Below are positions 1 to 10,730 of a DNA stretch of 64,000 bases, piece by piece (the first letter of the stretch is position 1; every line of letters starts with the position of its first letter). Below the pieces are notes generated by a model. The model was given only the letters and a program-made list of their open reading frames with translations, was not told the origin of the DNA and ran no database searches. Where the stretch lies: the NCBI GenBank assembly GCA_037157565.1, contig JAZHRO010000019.1, positions 61,812,501 through 61,876,500 of the forward strand, written 5' to 3'. Origin of the DNA: Thalassia testudinum (Eukaryota > Streptophyta > Magnoliopsida > Alismatales > Hydrocharitaceae). The translations under genes were made by a program, and so were the position numbers.

Positions 1-339
1 TATCTCTGTTGAGTTGCCTGATAAGACTTTCTCGGGATCTTCGTCTAGATGAAGAAGTTAAACTTAGCGTCGGTTATGAGGCAACTTAACATTGATTTTA
101 TTGGCTGCTTTCGTTTATGTTATCTTAGGTTAGACTAGATTGAGTTTGAGTCTTCTATAGAGTAATCAAGATTGGCTGAGCTCATTGATGAATTGTATTG
201 TTCCCTACTCTTGCAATCCCATGCATTTATTTATTGATTCTTTCTAATAGTGAGGACAATGTTTGAGATAGGTACGGGGGAGGGCATAAATTCTATTGAT
301 TTCGGTTACCTCTGTTTTCCACCTTGATTAGTTTGTTTT
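1..339 (+). other. Decayed gypsy-type internal sequence with polypurine motif
   Basis: No open gene is visible. Positions 251-288 read TGAGGACAATGT and then a G-rich run (GGGGGAGGG). The same layout, GAGGACATTGC then GGCATGGGGG, occurs in the Athila-like element and in L1 and L2 of this window, where it marks the region between the coding part and the 3' LTR. This suggests the left edge is the 3' internal part of a plus-strand gypsy element; its coding part lies outside the window. Confidence 0.5.
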
Positions 340-1180
340 TTGTCCCGATTTTTTTGCATTTTCAAAAAAGAATTGAAAAAAATAATTGGGTTTTAGAGTC
401 TTGAGTTGGGAAAGGATGACGATACTTAGGCATTCAGAAATCATCAACCTTAAGAAGGGTATGATCAAGGTCTTTTTAAGCAAGTCATTTTTTACTTAAT
501 TAACTTGGGTATTTTCCAAGATTTGAATATGTTTTTCAAGTCCTTGAAGAGTATTATTAACTAAGGTATTGAGCCAATGGGTAATAGGTTAGCATCTAGT
601 GATTTGCACTTACGCACTTACTAACATGTAGGCAATTAGTGATAAAATGATAGCTTTTCTAAGGCGTGTAAGATCTAAGAGTCTAATTTTAAAATCAGAC
701 TTAATCTCATATATAATTCTAAGATCCTTGTAGGTATGGCTATCATGTTGCAGCAGGTATGCTCCTCGATGTGAGGTGTTTAGATCCAAGCCTTGCACCT
801 TGATCTTCTCTAGATTCTTGTTTAGGAGGTGATTATGAACTAGATTTGGAAGAGCCATTTGTCCTTGCCCTAGAAAAAATGAGTGAAAAAAGAGTAGAAA
901 ATAAAAGAAGAAGAGAGAGATAAAATAGTAAAAGGAAGAAAAAAAGAAAAGAGAGAAAGGAAAAAAATGAATGAAAAATGGAAAAGAGAGAAAACAAGAA
1001 AAAGATAGAGCTAGTTAAAAGATGCCAAATGGCAAAGTGGGAGAGACACACTAATTTTGAACTTATGTTGACCTTGGGATAGAAAAAAAGAGGGAGAAAA
1101 CTATCAGTCCATAGTAAGGCAAATCCAAAGATAGGGTTTGTGAGTGAAGGATAGTCTTGGGTCTCGATGAAGCTCAATTT
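340..1180 (+). repeat. Gypsy-type 3' internal repeat, inverted partner of 14450-15313
   Basis: Reverse-complement similarity to 14450-15313 can be followed by eye through several blocks: the GAGTCTTGAG block near 400, the stretch at 600-850, and the purine-rich run at 870-1010. The minus-strand frames at 610-858 and the plus-strand frame at 14761-14988 translate to related peptides (MALPNLVHNHLL and MALLNVVHEHLL), so they are two copies of one repeat and not independent genes. The 870-1010 tract is low-complexity GA and accounts for a spurious 114-codon frame. Confidence 0.6.
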
Positions 1181-2389
1181 TCTAGAGTACGTTGCCCACT
1201 TGTCAAGTTAGCATCACGACCATAAATGCCTAGAATTTCAGTTTGTATCCAAATCATAAGCGGATTTGTAATGACTTGAAATCCAATTTTGAGTCCATTT
1301 TGGGATTAAGCGCATCAAGACGAACTCGTCAACTCTTTGTAGGTGAGGATCGAGGTAATGTAGCCCGAAAAATAAGCAAACACATATTGTGGTCAAACTT
1401 GGTCAACCTTTGAGTAAAACTTTCTAGGAACATGTCATTTAGGGTATTGTTGGGTTTCCCTCATCATAAGCTTTCCAACTGTTTTTATTTCGTGAAAATC
1501 TGAGTTGTGTAGCAAAAGTTACATGTGAAAAATGATAAATGGGGATGTAGGTGCATGTGAATTGAGCAAGGGGTTATTTTGATCCAAAATTAAGCATTTA
1601 TAACCGTAATAAGGTCCTTGATGCCTATAAAATTGTGCCTAGGCCTTTGTGTTGTGACCTCTTGTTTCGCAATGGCATTTCCCTTGCCAAATCTTGAGAG
1701 AAATTGAATAATTGAGAAAAAAGAAGAGAGAGGTTGAGAGAGACTCTTTCTTCTTCCTCGCCCTCGCGTAGAGCAGCAAAGAGCTACCTGCAAGTCCCAC
1801 TTCCTACTAGCAACGTTAGAGGCATAGACAAGTAGGGAGTAGACTTGTTGCAAGGTAGGAGGAGCAAAGATTGAGAATGAGTTGGAAAACGTATGTAATG
1901 CATGCTCATAGTTTGCATGTGTGGAGAGAATCTAGGCACATCAGATCGCACGTTTGCACGGATGAGCGACTTACATCGTGCCTCAACGGTGATCTACAAT
2001 GCACGTGGGTGACGACTCACGTGTTGCCACGTGGCAGGGAGTATTAAACTGGCCAATGGCGTCAGTTCGGGTGAACTGGGTTACGTTGAATCGATTCAAG
2101 GCCTTCTTGATCTTGGACTTTAGCAAATAGGATGTCGTTGGAATCATTTTTTGATGTACTACACTCTAGTAATCTTTAAATTTTATTATGATCCCTAATT
2201 AACTCATGAAATCTTAGAGTAACCTATTAAGTCATGTTTGGCTTTTCCTATTACATGTAGACTTGAAGTGGTGAGACCTAGGACATGTGCGAGGCTCGAG
2301 ACATTGTGGGCAATGCTAGGAGTCTCCGACCTATCAACCAAAGTTTCCATGACCCCTAGAGACCTTAGGTAAAGTAGTCTATGTTGGAT
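1181..2389. other. Unassigned repeat-like sequence
   Basis: No gene is supported. The stretch probably includes LTR sequence of the element to its left, but I found neither a second LTR copy nor a target-site duplication in the window. The minus-strand frame at 1590-1853 has no recognisable domain. Confidence 0.4.
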
Positions 2390-3033
2390 TTTAATCCAAC
2401 GTATGGACTTATACATGCATTAAGTAATCATATAATTAATAAATATATAAAGGACTGTCATATAATGCCCATCACTAAAGTGATCAAATCAGGTTTTATT
2501 GAGGGCATGGGCATAAAATGCAAAATGATTAGTGTGGTTATGTTATATATGTGCAAAGACCTAATTCTGTGATTAACACTTCCTCGATAGGCGGAAGTGA
2601 AAATCACCAATGCAATTAATGTGATTAATTGCATTAGTACTAAGGGGTTATGGTCCCCATCAGACCAACCACCAATCCTTTGTGTTCACCCCCATCGTGA
2701 CCTAGAGAGAAAGTGAGAGAGACCTCTAAGGAGGAGAAGGAGGATGGTTGAAGAAGAAGAACATCTTCTTCTATTGCAGTCCATCAGGATCAAGGGTAGG
2801 ATCTGTTGAAAGACCTCTAACCACAATCCTTTTACTTTGTTTCAAAGATGAGCATAGGTATGATCTTCCTCCATAGGTAGTACTTAGTTTGCTATACATA
2901 TGCATGATGTTAAAGCCAAGGTAAATCAATGTCTTAGCATATTGATGTGTTTATATTTATATATAGATCTTTATCTATCCATATGTTCAGATATCTTGTC
3001 TAAGTGAGATCTTAGATTAACAAGAGATTAATG
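2390..3033. repeat. Copia-like LTR remnant, related to 25370-25731, split by C1
   Basis: Positions 2390-2830 and 25370-25731 share ordered blocks: a block ending GGGCATAAAATGCAAAATGA, a GCAATTAATGTGATTAATTG-like block, GGTCCCCA, and a GA-rich block after CTAGAGAGA. The right end is the insertion point of the copia element C1, with its TSD TAATG at 3029-3033. A minus-strand TATATATAAATATAAA lies near 2955-2975. The palindrome array on the far side of C1 (7963-8545) may belong to the same interrupted LTR. Orientation is not settled. Confidence 0.5.
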
Positions 3034-3670
3034 TGTAGATTCTTCCCTAGGAGGGGGTGAGATCAGCGTGACGTAAAAAAAAATGCGGAATTGAAATATA
3101 AACAATCTCACGAAATACAATCACACAAAGATTTTTAGGTGGAAACCCAAACCGGGTGAAAACCACCACCTAATCCTCTCGAGTTAGGATTTTCCGATCA
3201 ACCAGGTTGATCAAATCCACTAACCGAATCACTTTAAACGAGGGTGATTCAACCTCAATTACAACCACGCTACAAGTACGAGGGTAGCGTTCCTCAACCC
3301 CTTCTCTCCACGAGAAGGATTTTGTCCCACAAAGGAGACGGGAATTCGCAAGGAGAATACCCAACCAAATAACAAAGATAAAATAACAAATAATCCTATA
3401 GAGCCAACAAAGTAATTTTAAACCTAAGCTTCTATAGGAATTAAGAAACTCCCCTTTGCAAGGAGTGCGTCGGCGACATGGATGCGTGAACAACACGACG
3501 GCACTACGTCGCTCTCGTGAACTACGACGGGAGAGCGGGTGCGCAAAGCTTGATGCTCTCAAGATGAAGAATTAGAGCTTGGAGAGCAAGAGAGACACAA
3601 AATGGTTTGAAAGTGTATTACTTGGGTGCGTCTTGTGTTTCTAGGTGTATCTTGGTGTGCAAGAGATTCC

Positions 3671-3686
3671 CCTCTATTTATAGAGG
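3671..3686 (-). promoter_or_regulatory. TATA box of C1 left LTR
   Basis: On the minus strand the site reads CCTCTATAAATAGAGG, a TATA box within a perfect palindrome. CTATAAATAG is a common plant retroelement core promoter. It lies about 110 bp downstream, in the element's sense, of the CAGACGTCTG array. Confidence 0.8.
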
Positions 3687-3794
3687 CCTTAGGAAGGCTT
3701 TGGATGGCTTAGGAAAGGCTCCATAGCCGTTGGGTGCAAAGCCCAAGTGAATCAACCTGAAATCAGGAATAATCATTGCACTGACAGGGTTATC

Positions 3795-4283
3795 AGACGT
3801 CTGATTCTGGCATCAGACGTCTGATTTCAAGGTCAGACGTCTAATTTCGTGTGGGTTCCTTCCTGACTTGAATCAGATCTAAATAGGGTTCTTGTGCAAG
3901 TCCATCAGACGACATATAGGACGTTTGGCACTATGTCTGGACGTCTGGAAACCTACTTTTTCTGTGGGAATGGGTTTGCAATGGCTAGAAAATCTCTGAG
4001 AAGAGATTTTCGGGTCAGTCGAGGCAAAACGATCAATTATCAGACGTCTGATAAGGCTCTAACGGTCATATCCTCGAGTGTTTGCTAAGAGAGCCAACGG
4101 TTCACTAATTGAACGTCTGGCAAAGTCATCAGACGTCTCCTAAGACGTCTTGTCTAAGGTTTGGACGTCTGATTTCACCAGACAGGACTAACTTGTCTAG
4201 CCTAAATGTTATCAGACGTCTGAATCAACAGCCAGACGTCTTAAAATACATTATCAGACGTCTGATTTGGGAATTAGACGTCT
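3795..4283. repeat. Dispersed CAGACGTCTG palindrome array (C1 left LTR)
   Basis: Ten exact AGACGTCT octamers were counted, most of them CAGACGTCTG or TCAGACGTCTGA, plus one-base variants such as GGACGTCTGG. Spacing is irregular, from 10 to about 190 bp, so this is not a simple tandem repeat. The array lies in U3 just upstream of the TATA box. The core GACGTC resembles the C-box bound by plant bZIP factors; that link is inference. Confidence 0.85.
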
Positions 4284-4693
4284 GAAAATGCTGTTTGAAT
4301 CCTATATTGGTTTTCTAAGTTCTCTACAGAAAACCTAAGTATCCTAGGGTTGTGCCGGTGTTCCTAGGATTACTGTTAGGGTACTTTGAGGCTCTTTAAC
4401 ATAATTTTCTAAGAAAATAAAGAGCAAGAAAATAACGACAAATGTACATGAAAGGAATAAAATGGAATTCTATCGTATTCTTCTTGTCCTTCCATCTTCA
4501 ATCTATCGCTCCTTGCGAATCCCCTCTGTTCTCCATCAAGCTCCTCCAATCCGTCCTGGATGCGAGCTCGAATTCCGTCTAAACACGTCTACATTTGTAA
4601 TTGACCTGAAATCTAAGACTCCAAGTGCAAATATTTAATAACATGTGTTTTGTTATCATCAAAATAAATGATCGTGGTGCTCTAGCACCAACA

Positions 4694-4960
4694 ATCTCCC
4701 CCTTTTTGATGATGACAAAACCATAAATAATAATGCAAAAAATCCTCCCCCTTTTTGATATTATCAAAAAGGTTTGATTAATTTTAAATTTTTTATAACT
4801 CCCCCTTAAAACATGCTCTTCTATAAATTTCTTTTAACAAAGGTAATGCCCTTCTCCTTTTTTTTTATAACAACAAGATAGCTATTATTTTTCTCCCCCT
4901 TTCTAAAGGAAATTTAGCTACCTTATATCTCCCCCTTAAAAATTGACAATTAGCTTATAA
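4694..4960 (-). other. Cluster of polypurine tracts of C1
   Basis: On the minus strand five tracts of the type AAGGGGGAG recur, near 4694-4710, 4743-4757, 4800-4808, 4892-4902 and 4929-4940. The one touching the LTR (CAAAAAGGGGGAGAT) is the expected primer for plus-strand DNA synthesis. Multiplied tracts before the 3' LTR are a known Sirevirus trait. Confidence 0.8.
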
Positions 4961-5023
4961 TTTTATTACTCCTCCTATCTAAATGCTTATGATAAAAGGA
5001 TAGGGTAAAGGGTTTTACCTCAC

Positions 5024-6156
5024 CTACCATGGCCAATAAAATGGCCCGAATGGTGGTGGTGGATGCCACATCGGATGAGGCTCCCATCCGTAGCTTGGAG
5101 GCCCGGGCATTGGCACCGGTCTCCAGTCTGGCGGTCGACGTGCGGCAGGTCCATCGTTTGTTCGCCGTCTCGTAGGTCTTCTCGTTCTCCTCCTTGGTCT
5201 ACTCCTTGGTTCTCCCAACTCGAGTTGACCAGCCTTGAGCTTGTAGGTCCAATCCTTCGTGTTGTAGTTATCCCTGAAACCTACAAAATAGGATTCTAAA
5301 TCTTCCTTCGGTATCCAAGTCAGTTTGGATCCGGATCCATTAGCGGGTCTCCTTGACGGAGATCCTTTCTCAACCTTAGGGCTATATAGGTTATCTACCC
5401 TATTTATCAATTTATTTGATTTCCCCCTAAGACATGCAAGTTCATTTTCTATAATATTCATCTTAGTCTTTAAATCAGAAATTTCTATTTTTAGATTAGC
5501 ATTTTCCTTAATTAATTTATTATTTTTATTGATGAGATTTTAATTTTCTAATAATAGGTTATCATTTTTAGGACTAGCTTCTAGATCCTTATGTTTTATT
5601 TCTAACCTATCATTTTCAGATTTAAGAAAACTAAGATTCTTTTTCATGCTTTTGTTTTCTATTTTTAGTGATTTACTAAGCTCATACAACTCATTAAAAG
5701 TATCTTGTAAATCCGAGTTTACCTTATTGTCGTTGTCGTCGCTGTCGTTGTCACTTTCTCCGATTGCCATGAAACCAAGGCACGCGGTTTCCTTCTCCCC
5801 GAGATCTTCTTCCGATCTCGTCTCCTCATGAGTGCCTTCCAACCTCCTCCATATCTCGTGGGCGGTGGTGCACTCTTGGATTTGTTTGAATTCCTTCGGA
5901 CTCAACGCGTAATACAAGGCATTCATTGCCTTTGCATTGAGTGAAAGCTCTCGAATCTACAGTTGCGAGTAGCCTCCTCGGGGTCGCTTCGGGATCTCGT
6001 ATGGGGTTTCGCAACATCCCCATATCTCAAACTCAGTGGCTTGGAGCACGTCTTCATCCTCAACTTCCAATATCCGAAGTCCCTCCCGTCGAAATAGGGT
6101 GGTCGGACGGTGGACTGCCCTTCGGAGATTCTGATTGCGGCTATGCTTCCCTCCAT
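5024..6156 (-). pseudogene. gag: C1 gag-derived protein, frameshifted
   Basis: The start is the ATG at 6156 (MEGSIAAIRISEGQSTVRPP), followed by the copia gag signatures PPYFDGRDFGYWKLRMKT and ATEFEIWG-CETPYEIPKRP, then RAFTQCK, MNALYYALSPKEF and CTTAHEIWRRLEGTHE. These lie in different frames, so at least two frameshifts fall between about 5925 and 6090. From 5926 to 5024 one frame of 301 codons runs with a single TAA near 5540. It holds an acidic stretch (SDNDSDDNDN), a Lys/Glu/Leu coiled-coil-like region, the junction LTWIPKEDL, an Arg-rich stretch and a Pro/Trp-rich tail ending GPFYWPW. No zinc knuckle and no pol domain are seen. The frame fills almost the whole internal region, so this was probably the element's only protein. 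Confidence 0.8.
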
Positions 6157-6190
6157 GATCTTCTTGCCGGGTGTTACTCCGATCTTGCAA

Positions 6191-6208
6191 GAACCTGCTC
6201 TGATACCA
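6191..6208 (-). other. Primer binding site of C1 (initiator Met-tRNA type)
   Basis: On the minus strand the site reads TGGTATCAGAGCAGGTTC, the usual plant copia primer site complementary to the 3' end of initiator methionine tRNA. It lies two bases from the 5' LTR. Confidence 0.9.
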
Positions 6209-6847
6209 ATTATAGATTCTTCCCTAGGAGGGGGTGAGATCAGCGTGACATAAAAAAAAATGTGGAATTGAAATATAAACAATCTCACGAAATACAATCA
6301 CACAAAGATTTTTAGGTGGAAACCCAAACCAGGTGAAAACCACCACCTAACCCTCTCGAGTTAGGATTTTCCGATCAACCAGGTTGATCAAATCCACTAA
6401 CCGAATTACTTTAAATGAGGGTGATTCAACCTCAATTACAACCACGCTACAAGTACGAGGGTAGCGTTCCTCAACCCCTTCTCTCCACGAGAAGGATTTT
6501 GTCCCACGAAGGAGACGGGAATTCGCAAGGCGAATACCCAACCAAATAACAAAGATAAAATAACAAATAATCCTATAGAGCCAACAAAGTAATTTTAAAC
6601 CTAAGCTTCTATAGGAATTAAGAAACTCCCCTTTGCAAGGAGTGCGTCGGCGACGCGGATGCGTGAACAACGCGACGGCGCTACGTCGCTCTCGTGAACT
6701 ATGGTGGGAGAGCGGGTGCGCAAAGCTTAATGCTCTCATGATGAAGAATTAGAGCTTGGAGAGCAAGAGAGACACAAAATGGTTTGAAAGTGTATTGCTT
6801 GGGTGTGTCTTGTGTTTCTAGGTGTATCTTGATGTGCAAGAGGTTCC

Positions 6848-6863
6848 CCTCTATTTATAGAGG
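6848..6863 (-). promoter_or_regulatory. TATA box of C1 5' LTR
   Basis: Same palindromic CCTCTATAAATAGAGG as in the left LTR. Being in the 5' LTR, it would drive the element's transcript. Confidence 0.8.
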
Positions 6864-6969
6864 CCTTAGGAAGGCTTTGGATGGCTTAGGAAAGGCTCCA
6901 TAGCCGTTGGGTGCAAAGCCCAAGTGAATCAACCCGAAATCAGGAACAATCATTGCACTGACAGGGTTA

Positions 6970-7505
6970 TCAGACGTCTGATTCTGGCATTAGACGTCTG
7001 GAAGACCACTTTAAGACATCTGATTTCAAGGTCAGACGTCTAATTTCGTGCGGGTTCCTTCCTGACTTGAATCAGATCTAAATAGGGTTCTTGTGCAAGT
7101 CCATCAGACGACATATAGGACGTCTGACACTATGTCTGGACGTCTGGAAACCTACTTTTTCTGTGGGAATGGATTTGCAACGGCTAGAAAATCTCTGAGA
7201 AGAGATTTTCGGGTCAGTCGAGGCAAAACGGTCAATTACCAGACGTCTGGAAAGGCTTAAGGACGTCTGATAAGACTCTAACGGTCATATCCTCGAGTGT
7301 TTGCTAAGAGAGCCAATGGTCCACTAATTGGACGTCTGGCAAAGTCATCAGACGTCTCCTAAGACGTCTGGTATAAGGTCTGGACGTCTGATTTCATCAG
7401 ACAGAATTAACTTGTCCAGCCTAAATGTTATCAGACGTCTGAATCAACAGTCAGACGTCTTAAAATACATTATCAGACGTCTGATTTGGGAATTAGACGT
7501 ATGGA
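6970..7505. repeat. Dispersed CAGACGTCTG palindrome array (C1 right LTR)
   Basis: About nine exact AGACGTCT octamers. This copy retains two extra segments, near 6990-7020 and 7245-7275, that are missing from the left LTR. Each is bounded by the motif, which fits gain or loss by recombination between boxes. Confidence 0.85.
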
Positions 7506-7962
7506 AATGCTGTTTGAACCCTATATTGGTTTTCTAAGTTCTCTACAGAAAACCTAAGTATCCGAGGGTTGTGCCAGTGTTCCTAGGACTACTGTTAGGG
7601 TACTTTGAGGCTCTTTAACATAATTTTCTAAGGAAATAAAGAGCAAGAAAATAACGACAAATGTACATGAAAGGAATAAAATGGAATTCTATCCTATTCT
7701 TCTTGTCCTTCCATCTTCAATCTATCGCTCCTTGCGAATCCCCTCTGTTCTCCATCAAGCTCCTCCAATCCGTCCTGGATGCGAGCTCGAATTCCGTCTA
7801 AACACGTCTACATTTGCAATTGACCTGAAATCTAAGACTCCAAGTGCAAATGTTAAATAACACGTGTTTTGTTATCATCAAAACAAATGATCGTGGTGCT
7901 CTAGCACCAACATAATGATCATTTCGTATTCCTGTAAAACTTAGAAACAAGTCTGTAACCGT

Positions 7963-8545
7963 TGGAAGTACCGATACTCACACTCTACTGTTTTGGACCC
8001 TTATGGTGTATTGTAGGATGCCAGTATCGGTACTCTTCATGAGTACCGGTACAAGCAACCTACAGACCAGCTCCAGGATGACTTAAGTCCAAAACTGGGA
8101 CTTACATGTATCGGTACTCATCATGAATACTGGTACACATAAGTCCCATATCAGGTTTTGGACTTGAAGCCACCAGAACCTATAGCTTACAAGTACCGGT
8201 ACCTGGCTTTAGTACGATACTAGTAGGCTACAGGTGGTATGTCTAGTACTCAATAAGTATTGGTACTCTTCATGAGTATCGGTACTTGTTGAGACTAGTT
8301 GTTTCTTGGAAAGATACCAGCACTCACTAAATATCTGTACTCAACATGAGTACTGGTACATAGTGACTACTGGACGAGTACTCATTTAGATAATGAGTTC
8401 TAAACTGTGACCTATGGGTACTGGTAATTGGCATCAGTACAGGTATTCATTGGGATATAAAACTCATACCTATGACTTAAGGATACTGGCATTGCTTCGC
8501 TAGTACTAGTACTAATTATATGTGGTACTGGTGAGACAAGTTATG
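7963..8545. repeat. Dispersed GTACCGGTAC palindrome array
   Basis: Exact GTACCGGTAC occurs at 8043-8052 and 8193-8202. Many one- or two-base variants (ATCGGTACT, GTACTGGTAC) fill about 580 bp, often as wider dyads such as GGTACTC-TTCAT-GAGTACC. The layout resembles the CAGACGTCTG arrays but with a different motif. Its CCGG core is close to the CGG-CCG signature described for Sirevirus repeated-motif boxes, so this is probably U3 of a second copia LTR, cut off from its promoter by C1. Confidence 0.7.
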
Positions 8546-9604
8546 GTACAGGTCCATCCTAAGTTAGAGGTGGGTTAATTATAGCTATGCCCTTAAGAGT
8601 TTAAAGAATTTCCCCAACAGTCTATGCATTCCTCTTATGTCACTGTTGCATGTGGCATTAAGATTGAGAATTGCCTTGCCTCCTGTTACGTGTGCGTGGG
8701 GTTTAATTTGTTCATCTTTTGATCACCTTTTGAATTGGGTACTTGAAAAATTATGAATATTAGTTGATATGGACTATTGGTAATTACATTTATTGCTAAA
8801 ATATAAATGAAACTTAAATAACCCATCTGATGGATCCTTTGATATCACATGCAGTAATCGACTAATCTCCAAACCTGGTTCTTGTTGATATAAAATGTGT
8901 TTCCAAATTTTATATTGGTTGTTAGATCCACACAATCAATTAGACAATAATTCCTTTTGCTTTGGGAAGATAATAACTGTTAGTCAATTTGTTATGTGAA
9001 TCTATTATTAATATAACAAACTCGTGAGAACATCAACGCAAAACATCATGTGGAAAGTATTTGAATGAAGGATAATTTCTAAAATGCACTGAGCAGATAG
9101 GAATGTGACTTGTGCCAGTAGAGGTATGGTGAATGAATTGAACGCTCAATGATTTTGAAATAATGGTGATAAGGGGAGATATTTTGATCACAAATAAAAT
9201 GGATACTTTAGTGCTTAATATCAATGACCATGGTTGGCTATACTGTACTTAGAGGTAGAGATTGAATCAAGGAGTGGGCTAGCCTCCTTGCTACTCTTCG
9301 GTTAAGCTATTTAGCCAACTGGGTAGCTAGGTGCAGGTATGCATTGCTTATTGTGAGAGGATTTGGTATTGTTTTTCCGTACCTTGTATTGGAGATGATT
9401 GACTGTGTGTTGGTGCGGAGTAGCTCCCTAAATGCATAACACATGATCTTGTAGTCACCACTTCACTTAGGTTGGGACCCTAGGATGATTAATCAAGCAA
9501 TAGGGTGGGTGCGGATCATTCTCCTAGCCAAGAGAGTGTCATGTATCGACTTTGTAGCTTGGGATATCGCTTTGTACGTCCCAAGGAAATTGATTTTGGA
9601 TTGG
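8546..9604. other. Unassigned sequence left of solo LTR S1
   Basis: No gene is supported. The frame at 9033-9224 is short and lacks a domain. The last five bases (ATTGG, 9600-9604) are the left target-site duplication of S1. Confidence 0.4.
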
Positions 9605-10512
9605 TGTAACGACCCGATTCCCGAGTCCCTACGAGACACGAGAACCGGACCGACTCGACTAATCCCAAGACCTAGTCGTCCAACGAGGAAGTAACCAAAA
9701 GAGCAGTAAAATAAACCACATTCAGCATGAATATAACTAACAGTAAGAAAGTACAGCAGTAAGGAAAGAAACTACTACAGTAGATACCACCACAACAGTA
9801 GAACAACATTTATCATATAACATGAACTGCAGGTAAAGAAAAGTACAGCGGAAACAAGAACTACTCACTATAACGGAAACAAAGAGGCACAAAAGACGGT
9901 AGTAACTCTACTGGACCCTACTCGGCCCAGCGTCCTCTGCAGCCGCTGACCCTGGCTGCTCAACACCTGGTCCTGAAAAAAGTAATGAGTGTAACACGTC
10001 AGCAAAACGCTGAGTAGAGTGGCAACTAAAACTAAAGACAACAGTAGAGTGTACAGTAGCTGTTATGTTCTATTACTTTCTTTATTTACATCTTTCAATT
10101 GTCTCACTATTTCATTTATTTTTCAGATCTTTTACTTGATCTCGAATGTTCCTCGTGGGAACGATCTTGATTGCAGTCTTTTCCAAAAAGTAGAAGTAGC
10201 ACGTGGTGCTCTCCTGGCCGGGAGAGTCCCCCGTGGTGATCCTACCCTCAGTCAACCACCCCAAGGTCACTGACAGACGTAACGGTGACTACGGCACGCG
10301 TGATAAACGCACAGGTAGCTAACCCGTACTGGCACGCGGTCAGTCGTTTCCGTTAACGGGTGCGCCCAAAGCACAGCACGGAACCAGTCCAGGGCAGAGC
10401 CCTCTCAGTAACAGGGGTCCAACCCCTCCACAGTAACAAAATCGAGGCCTTGCCCCTCCACAGTCCGCGCACCCTCGCCTGACTACCCTGGTTTGCCCCA
10501 GCGGGCCTAGCA

Positions 10513-10730
10513 AGTCGGTGTGGGAGGCTAGCAGAACCCCGGGGCCCGTGGGGTAGCTAGTACCTCCCTACACTAGTAGCTCTCCTCGGTACTACGTACG
10601 CGAGGGCCAGCAAGTCGGTACAGAGTGGCCAGTCCTAACCCCGGGTCCCTGGGGCGACTGGCTCCGCTCTGCACTAAATAAGGGGACAGTCGCTCTCCTT
10701 GGTACTCTGTACTCAAGGGCCAGCTCACTT
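10513..10730. repeat. Two-copy ~100-bp GC-rich tandem repeat in S1
   Basis: Units start AGTCGGTG at 10513 and AGTCGGTA at 10613. Each holds an ACCCCGGG-type block and ends GAGGGCCAGC. The same duplicated module occurs in S2, so it predates both insertions. Confidence 0.65.

Larger units (their letters stand above)
3034..4693 (-). repeat. C1 3' LTR (left copy)
   Basis: This 1660-bp copy starts TGTAGATTC and ends CACCAACA on the plus strand. It is the 3' LTR because the polypurine tract abuts its right end. It is about 42 bp shorter than the other copy, mainly from lost segments inside the CAGACGTCTG array. Confidence 0.9.
3034..7912 (-). mobile_element. C1: non-autonomous Sirevirus-like Ty1/copia element
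   Basis: The element has two long direct repeats (LTRs 3034-4693 and 6211-7912) and TSD TAATG at 3029-3033 and 7913-7917. The minus orientation follows from the primer site TGGTATCAGAGC beside the right LTR and from the polypurine tract AAAAAGGGGGAGAT beside the left LTR. The internal part is only about 1.5 kb and holds a gag-derived frame; protease, integrase, reverse transcriptase and RNase H are absent, so movement would need proteins from another element. Multiplied polypurine tracts, symmetric motif boxes upstream of TATA and an inverted repeat at the LTR tip (TGGTGCT-CT-AGCACCA) match what is known of Sireviruses. By eye the first 325 bp of the LTRs differ at about nine sites, nearly all transitions. 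Confidence 0.9.
6211..7912 (-). repeat. C1 5' LTR (right copy)
   Basis: This 1702-bp copy starts TATAGATTC, so the terminal CA of the minus-strand end has become TA, and it ends CACCAACA. It is the 5' LTR because the primer binding site abuts it. Confidence 0.9.

Noticed and set aside
3795..4283. CRISPR-like array from regularly recurring palindromes
   Set aside because: Repeats are only 8-12 bp with irregular spacing, in a plant LTR, with no cas genes.
5063..5299. Plus-strand frame opposite the C1 gag-like ORF
   Set aside because: It is a shadow of the minus-strand coding sequence.
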